In this document: positions 63,847 through 64,000 of the stretch, piece after piece
How the letters are laid out: each line of letters opens with the position of its first letter
How positions within the stretch are numbered: the first letter of the stretch is position 1
Source of the DNA: an uncultured Eubacteriaceae bacterium
GTDB taxonomy: Bacteria; Bacillota; Clostridia; Peptostreptococcales; Anaerovoracaceae
Assembly (NCBI GenBank): GCA_903789635.1
Contig: CAIFEY010000003.1
Span: forward strand, 48,228-112,227
DNA: 64,000 nucleotides
Direction of reading: 5' to 3'
Notes under the pieces: generated by a model
What the model saw: the letters and a program-made list of their open reading frames with translations, nothing else
Told to the model about the DNA's origin: nothing
The model's database searches: none
Program-made: the position numbers and the translations under genes

Positions 63847-64000
63847 TTGTGAGCGGGACGGAATCCAGTAATTACCATTTCTGCCGGCTATATCGTGATT
63901 ATTCCCATGAGCCGGAAAGTTTTCGTTTTCTCCCGGCTATAGTTCATATTTCTCGTGGTACCGAAGTTCGCCGGACGATCCACCCGCTCTACGGCAGCGG

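Overview
This is a GC-rich chromosomal window from an anaerobic Gram-positive bacterium, most likely a clostridium (Bacillota, Clostridia). The evidence is the gene set: RNase J, YlbF, HemZ, a bifunctional Rel, a SigA-type RpoD beside DnaG, TrmK and Nif3, fused SecDF, class A RNase P RNA, and several radical/Fe-S 2-hydroxyacyl-CoA dehydratase proteins typical of amino-acid-fermenting clostridia. A family such as Anaerovoracaceae (Clostridia family XIII) is a guess. Almost everything looks like stable core chromosome; no phage, IS element, plasmid or CRISPR array was seen.

Layout. About 1-42.5 kb is read leftward. It holds long translation/RNA operons: mltG (cut by the window edge), efp, ylbF, RNase J, leuS, a yqeK-rsfS fusion, nadD, aspS, hisS, hemZ, an MBL hydrolase, rel, secDF and yajC. 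Then come two tRNA-Leu genes, an orphan peptide-binding protein, coaE, polA, a likely 6S RNA, and yebC/pmpR. Next are a 1437-residue 2-hydroxyacyl-CoA dehydratase activase-type protein, a MATE exporter, RNase P RNA, nif3, trmK, rpoD, dnaG, dgt, dut, an M16 peptidase, an acidic unknown protein and murI. From 42.8 to 47.1 kb pepF, nadK and an RluA-family synthase run rightward, separated by repeat-rich spacers. A small membrane protein, thiN and pdxK follow (thiN and pdxK overlap tail to tail), then a two-gene 2-hydroxyacyl-CoA dehydratase cluster, ybaK, a degenerate membrane pyrophosphatase homologue and secG.

The most distinctive region is 56-63.6 kb. It resembles a dlt operon but is not one: an acyl carrier protein, an MBOAT acyltransferase, two tandem membrane-anchored SGNH proteins with a DASS/SLC13 carboxylate transporter between them, and a divergent acyl-activating (ANL) ligase. 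The ligase looks like a carboxylic-acid ligase rather than DltA. I infer a cell-envelope acylation pathway that loads an organic acid, perhaps one handled by the transporter, onto the carrier protein and passes it across the membrane to a surface polymer.

Other points: the pyrophosphatase homologue keeps the membrane fold but has lost all recognisable catalytic loops; the yqeK-rsfS fusion carries an internal ribosome-binding site that would also give free RsfS; RNase J has a long asparagine-rich N-terminal extension; and several intergenic regions hold unexplained hairpins and repeats. Everything here comes from reading the sequence; no database search or folding program was run.
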